A DNA stretch of 64,000 nt from Streptacidiphilus jiangxiensis (GCF_900109465.1 NZ_FOAZ01000009.1:278847-342846); one strand, 5' to 3'; positions 32,499 through 40,674 are shown, counted from the first letter of the stretch. Program-made: numbers and translations. The notes: generated by a model from the letters alone, not told the origin.

Positions 32499-33275
32499 TC
32501 AGCCCGGACAGACGAGTGACCCGAGCGGCGGACAGGGAACGACCAGCGTGCTGACGCCAGGGCGCTCGACGAAGGCGCGGGCGGTGGCGGCCTGGCGGCG
32601 CTGGGAGTCCAGGTCGTCGGCTCGCCAGGCGTCCTGGCGGGCGCGGGAGTCGTTCCGGTTGTAGGAGACGGCGCTGATGGAGGCGTTCCCCCCGGCGCGG
32701 CTGATCTTGGCCTTCATGATGGCGCGTTGGAGCGCGGTCTGCGTGGCGGCGAGGTCGATCCGGGCGATCCGGACGCCGGGGGTGTTCGGCACCCGGGTCG
32801 GGATGAAGGCCTGGGGGAGCCGGGAGATCCCCATGTCGAGGCGGCCGATGTTCTCGGTGGAGGCCCTCGCGGCGTCCCGGGACATGTGGTGCATCTCCTG
32901 GTGTATCCAGGTGAGTTCGTCGAGGTCGGCCATGGTGATCCGGATCCGCTCGTAGATCGCTCGGAAGCGGGGGTCCTCGTGCAGCGGCCGGAGCGCGGAA
33001 GCGTGGAGGGCGACGCAGTCGTTGAACCCGGCCGTGACGGCGGCGTCGAGATGGGACAGCGCCCGGTCGATCTGCCGGTGCAGGAAGGCCACGGCGGCGA
33101 GCCCGCTGTGCCCGGCGCCGACCAGCCAGGCCGCGTCCGGACCGAGCGCGGTGGCGCGCGCGATGACGTCGTGGAGGCCCTTGGCGACGTCGGCGGCCGA
33201 GGCCGCCGGATTGGTCAGGTTCGCCACCAGCAGCTCATGGACGCGGGAGGCGAGCGAGTTGATGGTGTCGACCAT
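32499..33275 (-). CDS. Hypothetical protein with TPR-like helical domain
   Basis: A 258-residue protein. The N-terminal 120 residues are helical and TPR-like (AVAFLHRQIDRALSHLDAAVTAGFNDCVALHASALRPLHEDPRFRAIYERI). A middle segment is Arg/Asp-rich. The C-terminal part is Ala/Gln/Arg-rich (TQTALQRAIMKAKISRAGGNASISAVSYNRNDSRARQDAWRADDLDSQRRQ). The ATG at 33275 has GAGGAG 4 nt upstream. The gene converges on the UBP zinc-finger gene, 15 bp apart. No family name is certain. Confidence 0.68.
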   Translation of the reverse strand: MVDTINSLASRVHELLVANLTNPAASAADVAKGLHDVIARATALGPDAAWLVGAGHSGLAAVAFLHRQIDRALSHLDAAVTAGFNDCVALHASALRPLHEDPRFRAIYERIRITMADLDELTWIHQEMHHMSRDAARASTENIGRLDMGISRLPQAFIPTRVPNTPGVRIARIDLAATQTALQRAIMKAKISRAGGNASISAVSYNRNDSRARQDAWRADDLDSQRRQAATARAFVERPGVSTLVVPCPPLGSLVCPG

Positions 33276-33415
33276 GGAACTCCTCGGGCTGGGACGGCAC
33301 ATGCGGTCGGTCGGCACCAACGTACGGCAACGGTCGGACAATGCCGGGTGCCAACCGTGCACAGCCGGCCCCTGCTCGAGGTGTGCACCCGCCGCTCCCC
33401 GAGCGCGGCCGTGCG

Positions 33416-34567
33416 TCAAGAGAGCCGTCGGGCCAGCAGCGCGGTGACCGTCAGGGAGGCGGCCGCGGTCAGTGTCATGCCGATGGCCGGGGACGTGAGT
33501 TGGGCGGCGGTGCCCGCCGCAGTGGCGCCGAGGCCCTGCATGGCGAGCATGCCGGAGCTGTGCAGGCCGAGGGCGTGGCCGCTCGACTCGTCCGGGGTGA
33601 GCGCCAGCAGGCGGTCCTGGAGGAGCAGGCCGGACCCGTAGCCGACGGTGGCGATCGCCACCAGGACCGCTGCCGCCGCCGGGGCCGGACGCAGAGCGAA
33701 GAGCAGGTAGGGAGCGGCGAGCAGAGCGCACAGCGGGACCGCGGCCCGGTGGCGCCAGGACGAGGGGAGCAGACGTCCCACCACCGCGTCCCCGAGGAGC
33801 ATGCCGAGCGCCCCGACGGCGAAGAGCAGCCCCGCGCTCCCCGGCGCGTAGGGGACGTAGAGCGACTCCACCCCGACCACCAGTCCGTTCGGGACCCAGA
33901 GCGCGAGCAGCACGCTGCGGCGCGAAGGGGAGGACCACAGCCTGGCGTTGGCGCGCCAGGTCTGCGGGACCGAGGGGCGGCCGGTGGCGCGCGGCGGGCG
34001 CGGACGCAGACCGAAGCGGGTCGTCGCTGCTGCCGCCAGGTGCAGGGCGGCCGCGGCGAGCAGCGCGCCGCGTGGTGAGAGCGTCGCCACGAGCAGGCCG
34101 CCGACCGCGAAGCCGCCGATCTGGACCGCCCCGGCGCACATGCCGAACACCGAACGGCCGAGCAGGTAGCCCGTGCGTGGCAGGATCTCGTGGAGCAGGC
34201 CGTAGCGGACGCCGCCGCCGACCGATCCGGCCAGGCCCAGCGCGAGCAGCACCGCGAAGAGCGCCCACACGGGCAGCCCCCGGATCGCTTGGAGCCCGGT
34301 GGCCAGGGCCGAGAGCAGGTCGAGGACGGTCAGCGTCGCGCGCGGCGGCAGCCGGTCCGCTCCGGACAGCACCGTGGCCGCGCCCAGCAGCTGGGCCAGG
34401 GCGGGTCCGAACATGGCGAGGGAGGAGAGCAGCGGGGAGCCGGTCCGGTCGAGGACGAGCAGGCCGAGGGCGAGCCCGCCGACCGTCTGCGCGCCGGTCA
34501 GTCCTGCGAAGGCGAGCAGCAGCGGGGTGAACTCCGGGGTGCGGAAGAGGTCGCGGTAGGTGCGCAT
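33416..34567 (-). CDS. MFS transporter (12-helix exporter)
   Basis: A 383-residue membrane protein, on the short side for MFS, with about 11-12 helices. It begins MRTYRDLFRTPEFTPLLLAFAGLTGAQTVGGLALGLLVL, a start common for small streptomycete exporters. The motif A region is poorly conserved. Conserved GXRYGLLHEILPRTGYLLGRSVFG and GLHSSGMLAMQGLGATAAGTAAQ segments are visible. It is divergent from a DUF5937 regulator with 63 bp between starts. Together they are paralogous in organisation to the pair at 21.8-24.0 kb. Substrate unknown. Confidence 0.8.
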   Translation of the reverse strand: MRTYRDLFRTPEFTPLLLAFAGLTGAQTVGGLALGLLVLDRTGSPLLSSLAMFGPALAQLLGAATVLSGADRLPPRATLTVLDLLSALATGLQAIRGLPVWALFAVLLALGLAGSVGGGVRYGLLHEILPRTGYLLGRSVFGMCAGAVQIGGFAVGGLLVATLSPRGALLAAAALHLAAAATTRFGLRPRPPRATGRPSVPQTWRANARLWSSPSRRSVLLALWVPNGLVVGVESLYVPYAPGSAGLLFAVGALGMLLGDAVVGRLLPSSWRHRAAVPLCALLAAPYLLFALRPAPAAAAVLVAIATVGYGSGLLLQDRLLALTPDESSGHALGLHSSGMLAMQGLGATAAGTAAQLTSPAIGMTLTAAASLTVTALLARRLS

Positions 34568-34608
34568 GGGCGGGGAGTCTGTCTGGCATGATCGGCGGGG
34601 CGTGAGAC

Positions 34609-34626
34609 TTTCGCACGGAGGCGAAA
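34609..34626. promoter_or_regulatory. Inverted repeat TTTCGC-6-GCGAAA in the MFS/DUF5937 intergenic region
   Basis: Perfect 6-bp arms at 34609-34614 and 34621-34626 with a 6-bp spacer. The right arm overlaps the GGAGG ribosome-binding site of the regulator (34617-34621). It is a good candidate operator for autoregulation and control of the divergent exporter. Confidence 0.6.
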
Positions 34627-34630
34627 CCAC

Positions 34631-35626
34631 ATGGGTTGGTGGCAGGTCAGCGCGGACACGCTCGCCGGGAGCCGGTTCGTGACCTCGCCCCTCGCCGAGA
34701 CGGTCGCGGCGCTGAAGACCCTGCATGACGCGAAGGCGGCCCACCCAGGTGAGCGCGCCTGGTTGGACGCCCATCTGGCCGACTACCGGGCCTGGTTGGC
34801 CGCCGACCCGATCACGGCGGCGCTGGTCGAGACGGCGCTCGGGGCGCGCTGGAACGCGACCTTCCTCACGCCGACGCCGTCAGGGGACGGGGCGGGGTTC
34901 GAGGAGGAGCTCGCCCGGATCCGCCGCACGCCCGCAGAGGTCGCCCGCGCCGATCTGGTGGAGTCGTCGGACGGGCGGCTGCCCGCCGGGCTGCTGGATC
35001 GCAAGGACCTGCCGGGGCGGGCCGCCGATCTGCTGGAGCGGGTGTGGCGCGAGAGCGTCCGGCCGACCTGGCCGCGGCGCCGCGGCATCGCCGAGGCGGA
35101 CGTCGTCGCCCGCACCACGCGGCTCGCCGCGGGCGGCTGGGCCGCCGCGCTGGCCGACATGCGTCCGGGGATGCGCTGGCTGGGCGGCGACCGCCTGCAG
35201 ATCACCACCCGGGAGAGCCCGCCGCTGGAACTGGCGGGGGTGAGCCTGCTGTTCGTCCCGGTGACCTTCGCCCGGAGCTGGGTCTGCTGGGACGTGACCA
35301 CGGACACCGTCCCTGCCGCATCCGGGCGCCGGTTTGCGGTGGTGTATCCGTGTTCGGGCGTCCTGGCCGCCGCGGCGGACGGTGCGGGCGCGCCCGGCGC
35401 GCTGGCGGCACTGCTCGGCTCGGCCAGGGCCGAGCTGCTCGCGTGGCTGGAGAGTCCGTGCAGCACCACGCAGTTGGTCGCTCTCACCGGCCTGCCGCTG
35501 GGCTCGGTCGGCCGCCATCTGCGGATCCTGCGGGAGGCCCGCCTGGTCGAACGCCGCCGCGCCGGCCGGTCCGTGCTCTACTACCGCACGACGGCGGGCC
35601 AGGCTCTGCTGGACGCGCAGGGGTAG
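34631..35626 (+). CDS. ArsR-type HTH regulator with DUF5937 N-terminal domain (second copy)
   Basis: A 331-residue regulator with the same plan as the protein at 21758-22747. The N-terminal DUF5937-like domain (MGWWQVSADTLAGSRFVTSPLAETVAALKTLHDAKAAHPG) ends in a C-terminal winged helix (LLAWLESPCSTTQLVALTGLPLGSVGRHLRILREARLVERRRAGRSVLYYR). The ATG at 34631 has GGAGG 9 nt upstream, lying inside the TTTCGC/GCGAAA repeat. It probably represses itself and the divergent MFS gene. The two regulators diverge in the ligand domain, so they should answer to different compounds. Confidence 0.85.
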   Translation: MGWWQVSADTLAGSRFVTSPLAETVAALKTLHDAKAAHPGERAWLDAHLADYRAWLAADPITAALVETALGARWNATFLTPTPSGDGAGFEEELARIRRTPAEVARADLVESSDGRLPAGLLDRKDLPGRAADLLERVWRESVRPTWPRRRGIAEADVVARTTRLAAGGWAAALADMRPGMRWLGGDRLQITTRESPPLELAGVSLLFVPVTFARSWVCWDVTTDTVPAASGRRFAVVYPCSGVLAAAADGAGAPGALAALLGSARAELLAWLESPCSTTQLVALTGLPLGSVGRHLRILREARLVERRRAGRSVLYYRTTAGQALLDAQG

Positions 35627-35677
35627 CGGTTGCGCGTGCCGTGAAGGCGCGTGCTCGCCCGGGCTCCGCCGCCCGCC

Positions 35678-36085
35678 TCACTGCTCGCGCAGGCGCTGAT
35701 GCCACCAAGGACCCGCCGGGGGCAGCGGTTCCGCGAGAGTCCGGCGCAGGAGTTCGCCGTCCAGTCGGTCGACGATCACGCGCAGATCGGCGCGGGCCCG
35801 AGGCGGTAGCGCGAGCAAGGCCGTCTCGAGCGTGTCGCGGGCCGAGACCACGTCACAGCACGGGCAGTTCGCCCACGGGAGATAGAGCACTCTCCCTGGG
35901 CTCCTGAGGAATCGGCGGAGTGTCACGAGCGCATCGAAAACTGCGCCCGACCACAGTCTCCCGGCCTCGAGCCGAGTCACCGCCGCCTGTGAGCCGCGGG
36001 CGAGACCGTCGATCTGCTCGCGTCGCCGATCTCTGTCACGAGGGCGTCGTGGAGCGCGCACAGCGCTGGGCGGCCTACGCGGCAT
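35678..36085 (-). CDS. Hypothetical conserved protein with CPCC motif
   Basis: A 135-residue protein. A very basic N-terminal 30 residues (MPRRPPSAVRAPRRPRDRDRRREQID) is followed by a conserved-looking core: RLWSGAVFDALVTLRRFLRSPGRVLYLPWANCPCCDVVSARDTLETALLALPPRARADLRVIVDRLD. The CPCC pair may bind metal or form a disulfide. AAGGGG precedes the ATG at 36085. Proteins of this type are, to my recollection, widespread small streptomycete proteins without a role. Confidence 0.68.
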   Translation of the reverse strand: MPRRPPSAVRAPRRPRDRDRRREQIDGLARGSQAAVTRLEAGRLWSGAVFDALVTLRRFLRSPGRVLYLPWANCPCCDVVSARDTLETALLALPPRARADLRVIVDRLDGELLRRTLAEPLPPAGPWWHQRLREQ

Positions 36086-36220
36086 TGCCCCTTCGGGTCG
36101 TCATGGCTGGATTCTGCCATGCGTCGGGGCGCCGACGGGGGCGAGTTTCTCCGGTCGCCATCGGCGTTGTCGAGATGGACGCTGCCGCCTCCCCCTTCGC
36201 GGCTCGCGGTGGCGGTGGGC

Positions 36221-36487
36221 TCACCTGGCGCGGGAGCCGTGCTCGCGTTCGGTGTGGCCGCCCCAGATGCCCCACTCCTGGTGGCGCAGGGCCCAGGTGC
36301 GGCACTGGTGGCGGCGCCGGTCGGGGCAGGCGTCGCAGAGGCGGCGGGCCTGGGCGACGCGTGTGGTGCGCTGGAGGGTGGACTCGGCCGCGTCGTCCGG
36401 GGCGAAGAACAGGTCGGGCTGCCGGGTGCAGGGCAGGACCTCGTCCGCTGTGGGGGGTACGAACGCCGGGACGTGGAGGACGGTCAT
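36221..36487 (-). CDS. WhiB-like protein with atypical cysteine spacing
   Basis: An 88-residue Wbl-type transcription factor. Four Cys for an iron-sulfur cluster are C20 (LPCTRQPDLFF), C51 and C54 (RRLCDACPDRR) and C62 (QCRTWAL). The spacing C54-x7-C62 is two residues longer than the usual CxxCx5C. The GIWGGHTE turn follows at 73-80, then a short basic tail REHGSRAR, much shorter than in most Wbl proteins. The ATG at 36487 overlaps the stop of a 58-residue membrane protein by 4 bp. It may bind a sigma factor as other Wbl proteins do. A degraded DNA-binding tail is possible. Confidence 0.85.
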   Translation of the reverse strand: MTVLHVPAFVPPTADEVLPCTRQPDLFFAPDDAAESTLQRTTRVAQARRLCDACPDRRRHQCRTWALRHQEWGIWGGHTEREHGSRAR

Positions 36488-36660
36488 GGCGCGACGGCCT
36501 GGAGGGCGGCCAGCGAGATGATCGTCGAGAGCAGGACGAGGAGCACGGCCACGCCGACGACGACGTGCCGGCGTGCGAGCTCGTGTCGCTCGTCCGCGTC
36601 GAGCAGTGCGCGCAGGTGGGGCGGGATGGTGTCGATCTGGGCTGCCTGGTGGGGACGCAC
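36484..36660 (-). CDS. 58-residue single-pass membrane protein coupled to the Wbl gene
   Basis: A gene shorter than most detection limits. GTG 36660 has GAGGAG followed by ATTCCC. The protein runs VRPHQAAQIDTIPPHLRA, LLDADERHELARRHVV, then VGVAVLLVLLSTIISLAALQ and ends AVAP. An acidic/basic cytosolic part (1-34) leads into one helix (35-55). Its TGA overlaps the ATG of the WhiB-like gene (ATGA), so translation should be coupled. Function unknown; the pairing suggests a membrane tether or regulator of the Wbl protein. Confidence 0.7.
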   Translation of the reverse strand: MRPHQAAQIDTIPPHLRALLDADERHELARRHVVVGVAVLLVLLSTIISLAALQAVAP

Positions 36661-36817
36661 GGGAATCTCCTCGGGGTGCGCGGCGTGCTGCGGGGGTCAG
36701 GGAGTGACCACCTCGTCCACGCTAGGCACGCCGTACGGGGCCGGGCAGTGGCCGAGGGCCTGTCGTGCGCGTGCCGTTGGACCCGGTCGGGCGGTTCGGA
36801 AGGGGCAATCCTCCCGC

Positions 36818-36847
36818 CACAATTGGTCCAGACCAATTGTGTATCAT
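36818..36847 (+). promoter_or_regulatory. 24-bp perfect palindrome and -10 for the GntR-type regulator
   Basis: Arms CACAATTGGTC (36818-36828) and GACCAATTGTG (36831-36841) are exact inverses around a central CA. The inner TGGTCCAGACCA resembles HutC/DasR-type operators (TGGTCTAGACCA). TATCAT at 36842-36847 directly follows and could be the -10, so bound repressor would block the promoter. It lies between the GntR gene and the leftward Wbl cassette. Confidence 0.8.
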
Positions 36848-36902
36848 GGCCCTGCGCCATCCACTTTGACGATGCATGGACAAGACCTGTGGGGGGTCAT
36901 AC

Positions 36903-37997
36903 ATGCCGGCCAGCAAGCGGTCCACGTCGGATCGCCACAAGTACGCACGCATCGCCGACCAGATCGGGGAAGCCATCGGCCGCGGAGAGTTCCCGCCGGG
37001 CCACAACATCCCCTCGGAGCGGGACCTCGCCGAGCGCTTCGGCGCCAACCGGCAGACGATCCGCGCCGCCGTCCTGCGGCTCCGCGCCGAGGGACGCCTG
37101 GCGAGCGACAGTCTCGGCACCCACGTGCTGCCGCCGCCCGCCGGGACCGGGGAGGAGCAGGACGAGTTCCCCGGCCTGCTCGTCCCCGCCCGCGGGCCGG
37201 TGCGCGCCCGTGGCAGGCTCAGCGAACTCCAGGGCCGGGCAAGGGAGGTGGAGCTCCCGGCCGAGCACGAGTCGGTGGTGTTCGAGCACGACGTCGAGTC
37301 GCCGGAGGCGGTCCGCCTCCAGCGGTCCGTCTCCACCTTCCATCCGCTCCTCGTGGACCGGACGCCCGCCCTTGCGGGCGCGCTCGTCCGCCTGCGGACG
37401 CGGGCCGACGGCGCCTCGGGCCCGGCCACCGAGCTCGACCTGCGCGACCTGCACCGGGGGCTGCGCACCGCCTTCCCCGCCCTGCGCCGCACCGACCGGG
37501 TCCACGTGCAGGCCGCCGATCCGGCGGCCACCGGGTCGGTCCGGGTCGAGCGGGTGCTCCAGAGCCCCGGTGGGCCCGTGCTCCTGCGGACGGTCTTCCA
37601 CCTCGACGGTTCCACCGTCCTGCTGCCGTCGGCGCCGCTCGCTCCCGGCGCGCCCGGCGGCGAGCAGGAGCCGCTCGTGCTCACTCCCGCCGAACGCGCC
37701 TGGCTCGAGGCCTGGACCCTGCCGGGCGCGACCTCGCGAGCGCTGGCGATCCGGGCGCGCATCGTGCTGGCCTGCGACCGGTCCACGATCCGCGACGCGG
37801 CCGAGGCGCTGCGGCTCAACCCCGATCTCGTCCGCGCCTGGCTCGCCCGCTTCCGCGCGGGCGGACCCCAGGCGCTGCGCCAGCGGGTCAAGTCGGCCCG
37901 CGGCCCCGGCGACGGTCACGGCGACGAGCAGCGCCCGCGCCCCGGACCGGGGGCCACCCGGCGTGCCGCACTCCCGCTCGGGGCGCCCGCCGCCTGA
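36903..37997 (+). CDS. GntR-family regulator with extra C-terminal IS630-like helix-turn-helix
   Basis: A 364-residue protein. The N-terminal GntR winged helix (about 18-80) reads IADQIGEAIGRGEFPPGHNIPSERDLAERFGANRQTIRAAVLRLRAEGRL. The middle (90-255) resembles the HutC-type UTRA ligand domain only weakly. A second helix-turn-helix follows at about 265-340 (LTPAERAWLEAWTLPGATSRALAIRARIVLACDRSTIRDAAEALRLNPDLVRAWLARFRAGG), like the N-terminus of IS630-family transposases. ATG 36903 has GGGGGG 6 nt upstream; ATG 36876 is an alternative. A perfect palindrome sits just upstream. The final 30 residues are Pro/Arg-rich and disordered. Confidence 0.82.
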   Translation: MPASKRSTSDRHKYARIADQIGEAIGRGEFPPGHNIPSERDLAERFGANRQTIRAAVLRLRAEGRLASDSLGTHVLPPPAGTGEEQDEFPGLLVPARGPVRARGRLSELQGRAREVELPAEHESVVFEHDVESPEAVRLQRSVSTFHPLLVDRTPALAGALVRLRTRADGASGPATELDLRDLHRGLRTAFPALRRTDRVHVQAADPAATGSVRVERVLQSPGGPVLLRTVFHLDGSTVLLPSAPLAPGAPGGEQEPLVLTPAERAWLEAWTLPGATSRALAIRARIVLACDRSTIRDAAEALRLNPDLVRAWLARFRAGGPQALRQRVKSARGPGDGHGDEQRPRPGPGATRRAALPLGAPAA

Positions 37998-38012
37998 GGC
38001 CGGTCACTCCGG

Positions 38013-38369
38013 TCAGGCGGGCTGCCACAGCTCGATCCGGCGGCCCTCGGGATCGGTGACCCAGCCGAACGTGCCCACCCCGTCCATCTCCTGTGTCTCC
38101 GCGTCCACGTCCGCGCCCTTGGCCCGCAGCTGCGCGAGCATCGCATCCAGGTCGCGGACGCGGAAGTTGAGCATGATCTGCTGGGTCGGGGAGCCGAAGT
38201 AGTCGGTGCCGGGCTCGAAGGTGGCGAACACCGTCGGGCCCGCGTCCGGGTGCCACAGGCCGTTCTCGTCCGCGTCCAGACCGAGGCAGTCCCGGTACCA
38301 GGCACCCAGGGCCTCCGGATCGGCGACGGAGCGCAGGAAGTAACCACCAATACCAAGCACGCGTTCCAT
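38013..38369 (-). CDS. VOC/glyoxalase superfamily protein
   Basis: A 118-residue single-domain protein with two beta-alpha-beta-beta-beta units: VLGIGGYFLRSVADPEALGAWYRDCLGLDADENGLW and IMLNFRVRDLDAMLAQLRAKGADVDAETQEMDGVGTFGWVTDPEGRRIELWQP. The terminal Glu of RIELWQP is the usual metal ligand position. Members isomerise or cleave small substrates or bind antibiotics; the activity is not evident here. Start ATG 38369. It converges on the GntR-type gene. Confidence 0.85.
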   Translation of the reverse strand: MERVLGIGGYFLRSVADPEALGAWYRDCLGLDADENGLWHPDAGPTVFATFEPGTDYFGSPTQQIMLNFRVRDLDAMLAQLRAKGADVDAETQEMDGVGTFGWVTDPEGRRIELWQPA

Positions 38370-38514
38370 ACCGTCATGCTGCCAGGCCGCGCATGGCATC
38401 GTGGGCCGACGGGCCGGTACGAGGGGAGACGTCGGAGTGGGCCGGCACGTCCGGAGCCGGTGCCTGGCATGGGGGGCGAAGCCGGCGGGCCAGGCCGCAC
38501 TATGATCGGCGGCC

Positions 38515-38790
38515 ATGGAATCCTCGCCACCGCAGGACGTCGTCGTCGGCAACAGCGTCGTCTCCTTCGACGGGCGCGTGCTGGAGCTGTTCGGGCATGC
38601 CGCCAGGCAAGGGAACCGCGTGCATGTCGCGCTGGTGACGGGCGTCGTCGTCCACGACACGCAGGCCGTGGTCACCGTCCGGGGTGGCACCGACTACACG
38701 GTGGTGCTGTCCGGGGTCGACGAGGCGACGAAGGCCGGGGTGCGCGCGCTGATGGAGCGGGTCGCGCAGGCCGCAGGCCTCACCAGCTGA
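38515..38790 (+). CDS. Small hypothetical protein, 91 residues
   Basis: A beta-rich protein (VVVGNSVVSFDGRVLELFGHAARQGNRVHVALVTGVVVHD, AVVTVRGGTDYTVVLSGVDEATKAGVRALMERV) that resembles small PH-like domains of actinobacteria: five or six strands and a closing helix. No signal peptide or membrane helix. The ATG at 38515 lacks a clear ribosome-binding site. The stop overlaps the convergent nuclease/phosphatase-family gene by 11 bp. Confidence 0.68.
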   Translation: MESSPPQDVVVGNSVVSFDGRVLELFGHAARQGNRVHVALVTGVVVHDTQAVVTVRGGTDYTVVLSGVDEATKAGVRALMERVAQAAGLTS

Positions 38791-39889
38791 GACGGGCGGC
38801 GATCGGCAGGTGGTCGCTGGTGGTGGCCGGCAGGATCCAGGAGCTGTCCGGGGTGAGGCCGCGCACCAGGATCTGGTCGATGCGCACCATCGGGAACGCC
38901 GCCGGCCAGGTGAAGCCGAAGCCGTTCCCGGCCGCGACCTGGGCCGAGCGCAGCTGCGAGGTGAGGCCGCCGAGCTCGCGGTCGTCGACGGTGCCGTTCA
39001 GGTCGCCGAGGAGCAGCACCCGCGGGCTCGGATCGGCGGCGACGGCCGCGGCCAGCGCCTGCACGCCGATGTCCCGCGAGGTGGTCCAGAAGCCCGTCCG
39101 GGGCGTCACCCGGACCGATCCCAGATGCGCCACGTACACCGTGAGCGGGCCCCGGTCCGTGGCCACCGTGGTGCGCAGCGCGCGGTTCGCGGTCAGCTTG
39201 GCGGCGGCCGGCTTCCGGGCCGCCAGCGGTCCGAAGTCCATGATGTCGATCGTCCGGGTGTCGGACAGCGGCAGCCTGCTCCACAGACCGACCGTGCCCT
39301 GCACCGTGTGGTACGGGTACGTGCCGGCCAGCCCCCGCTCGTAGTCGGCGGTGGCCCGCGGGGTCAGCTCGACCAGGGCCAGCAGGGACGCGCCGGAGCG
39401 GGCCAGGGAGCGGGCGGTGCCGGCCGGGTCCGGGTTGCCGGCGTTGACGTTCTGCTCGGCGACGGTGAGGTCGCCGCCCGCGTGGGACTTGTCGGCCAGC
39501 AGCCCGCCGAAGAGCGTCACCCACGCCACCACCGGCAGCAGCAGCGCGACCACCGTGGCGGGGGAGCGGCGCCACAGCGCCGCCGCCAGCAGCAGCGGGA
39601 CGAACCCGCCGAACCACGGCAGCAACGTCTCCACCAGGCTGCCCAGATTCCCGAACCCGTTCGGCAGCTGTCCGTGCAGCAGCATCAACAGGCCCAGCAG
39701 CAGCGCCGACGCCGTGAGCAGCGGGCCGCGCCGCCAGGTCCCGGGCCGGGCTGCGGCCCGCGCCCCACGGCGGACCAGGCCGCGGACGCGACCACGGGCG
39801 CGCGCCGCCCGGGAGGTCCCGGAGGCGGCGTCGCCACCGTCCGATCGGTGGTCGTTCGAGGGCGGCGCGGTGGGCGGAGTGCTGGTCAT
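38780..39889 (-). CDS. Membrane-anchored endonuclease/exonuclease/phosphatase (EEP) family protein
   Basis: A 369-residue protein. A basic disordered N-terminus (1-55) precedes two or three transmembrane helices (about 60-135: LLTASALLLGLLMLLHG, FVPLLLAAALW, VVALLLPVVAWVTLFGGLLA). The EEP domain covers about 145-369: TVAEQNVNAGN (metal-binding N), LLALVELTPRA (Glu), LLLGDLNGTVDD (DxN) and the final TTSDHLPIAARLSW (SDH). The domain probably faces outside and hydrolyses phosphodiesters or phosphomonoesters. ATG 39889 is preferred; ATG 39904 is also in frame. Divergent from the OmpR-type regulator. Confidence 0.85.
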   Translation of the reverse strand: MTSTPPTAPPSNDHRSDGGDAASGTSRAARARGRVRGLVRRGARAAARPGTWRRGPLLTASALLLGLLMLLHGQLPNGFGNLGSLVETLLPWFGGFVPLLLAAALWRRSPATVVALLLPVVAWVTLFGGLLADKSHAGGDLTVAEQNVNAGNPDPAGTARSLARSGASLLALVELTPRATADYERGLAGTYPYHTVQGTVGLWSRLPLSDTRTIDIMDFGPLAARKPAAAKLTANRALRTTVATDRGPLTVYVAHLGSVRVTPRTGFWTTSRDIGVQALAAAVAADPSPRVLLLGDLNGTVDDRELGGLTSQLRSAQVAAGNGFGFTWPAAFPMVRIDQILVRGLTPDSSWILPATTSDHLPIAARLSW

Positions 39890-39923
39890 GGCGCCAGTCA
39901 ACACGGCTCGCCGTTGTCGGCGC

Positions 39924-39975
39924 GTATGCGGAATTCGATACGCCGCGCATACACGCCTGCTCGTAGCATCAGGGG
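39924..39975 (+). promoter_or_regulatory. Leaderless promoter and inverted repeat of the two-component operon
   Basis: -10 TAGCAT (39964-39969) lies 6 nt before ATG 39976. A 7-bp inverted repeat, GTATGCG (39924-39930) and CGCATAC (39946-39952), sits upstream and could be a site for the response regulator itself or control the divergent gene. Confidence 0.5.
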
Positions 39976-40674
39976 ATGCGCGTGCTGATCGTCGAGGACG
40001 AACCCTTCCTGGCCGAGGCCGTCCGTGACGGTCTGCGTCTCGAGGCCATCGCCGCCGACATCGCGGGCGACGGCGACACCGCCCTGGAGATGCTGAGCGT
40101 CAACAGCTACGACATCGCCGTCCTCGACCGTGACATCCCCGGGCCGTCGGGGGACGAGATCGCCCGGCGCATCGTCGCGTCCGGCAGCGGCATGCCGATC
40201 CTGATGCTCACCGCCGCCGACCGGCTGGACGACAAGGCCTCCGGGTTCGAGCTCGGCGCCGACGACTACCTCACCAAGCCGTTCGCCCTGCAGGAGCTCG
40301 CGTTGCGGCTACGCGCCCTGGACCGCAGGCGCGGCCACAGCAGGCCGCCCGTGCGGGAGATCGCGGGTCTGCGCGTGGACCCGTTCCGGCGCGAGGTCTA
40401 CCGCGACGGGCGTTACGTGCCGCTCACCCGCAAGCAGTTCGCGGTGCTCGACGTCCTCGTCGCCGCCGAGGGCGGCGTCGTCAGCGCCGAGGAGCTGCTG
40501 GAACGCGCCTGGGACGCGAACACCGACCCGTTCACCAACGCCGTGCGCATCACCGTCTCCGCGCTGCGCAAGCGCCTGGGCGAGCCGTGGATCGTCGCGA
40601 CCGTGCCGGGCGTCGGGTACCGGATCGACGCGCCCCCGCAGGATGACCGCGCCGACGGGGCGGCCCGTGGATAG
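39976..40674 (+). CDS. OmpR/PhoB-family response regulator
   Basis: A 232-residue regulator. Receiver domain 1-115 with acidic pair E7/D8 (LIVEDEPF), phospho-acceptor in VLDRDIPG and K in DDYLTKPF. The winged-helix output domain covers about 128-218 (VPLTRKQFAVLDVLVAAEGGVVSAEELLERAWDANTDPFTNAVRITVSALRKRLG, VPGVGYRID). The aspartate of VLDRD is preceded by the normal strand. It overlaps the histidine kinase gene by 32 bp. Expression appears leaderless. The target genes are not evident from context. Confidence 0.92.
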   Translation: MRVLIVEDEPFLAEAVRDGLRLEAIAADIAGDGDTALEMLSVNSYDIAVLDRDIPGPSGDEIARRIVASGSGMPILMLTAADRLDDKASGFELGADDYLTKPFALQELALRLRALDRRRGHSRPPVREIAGLRVDPFRREVYRDGRYVPLTRKQFAVLDVLVAAEGGVVSAEELLERAWDANTDPFTNAVRITVSALRKRLGEPWIVATVPGVGYRIDAPPQDDRADGAARG

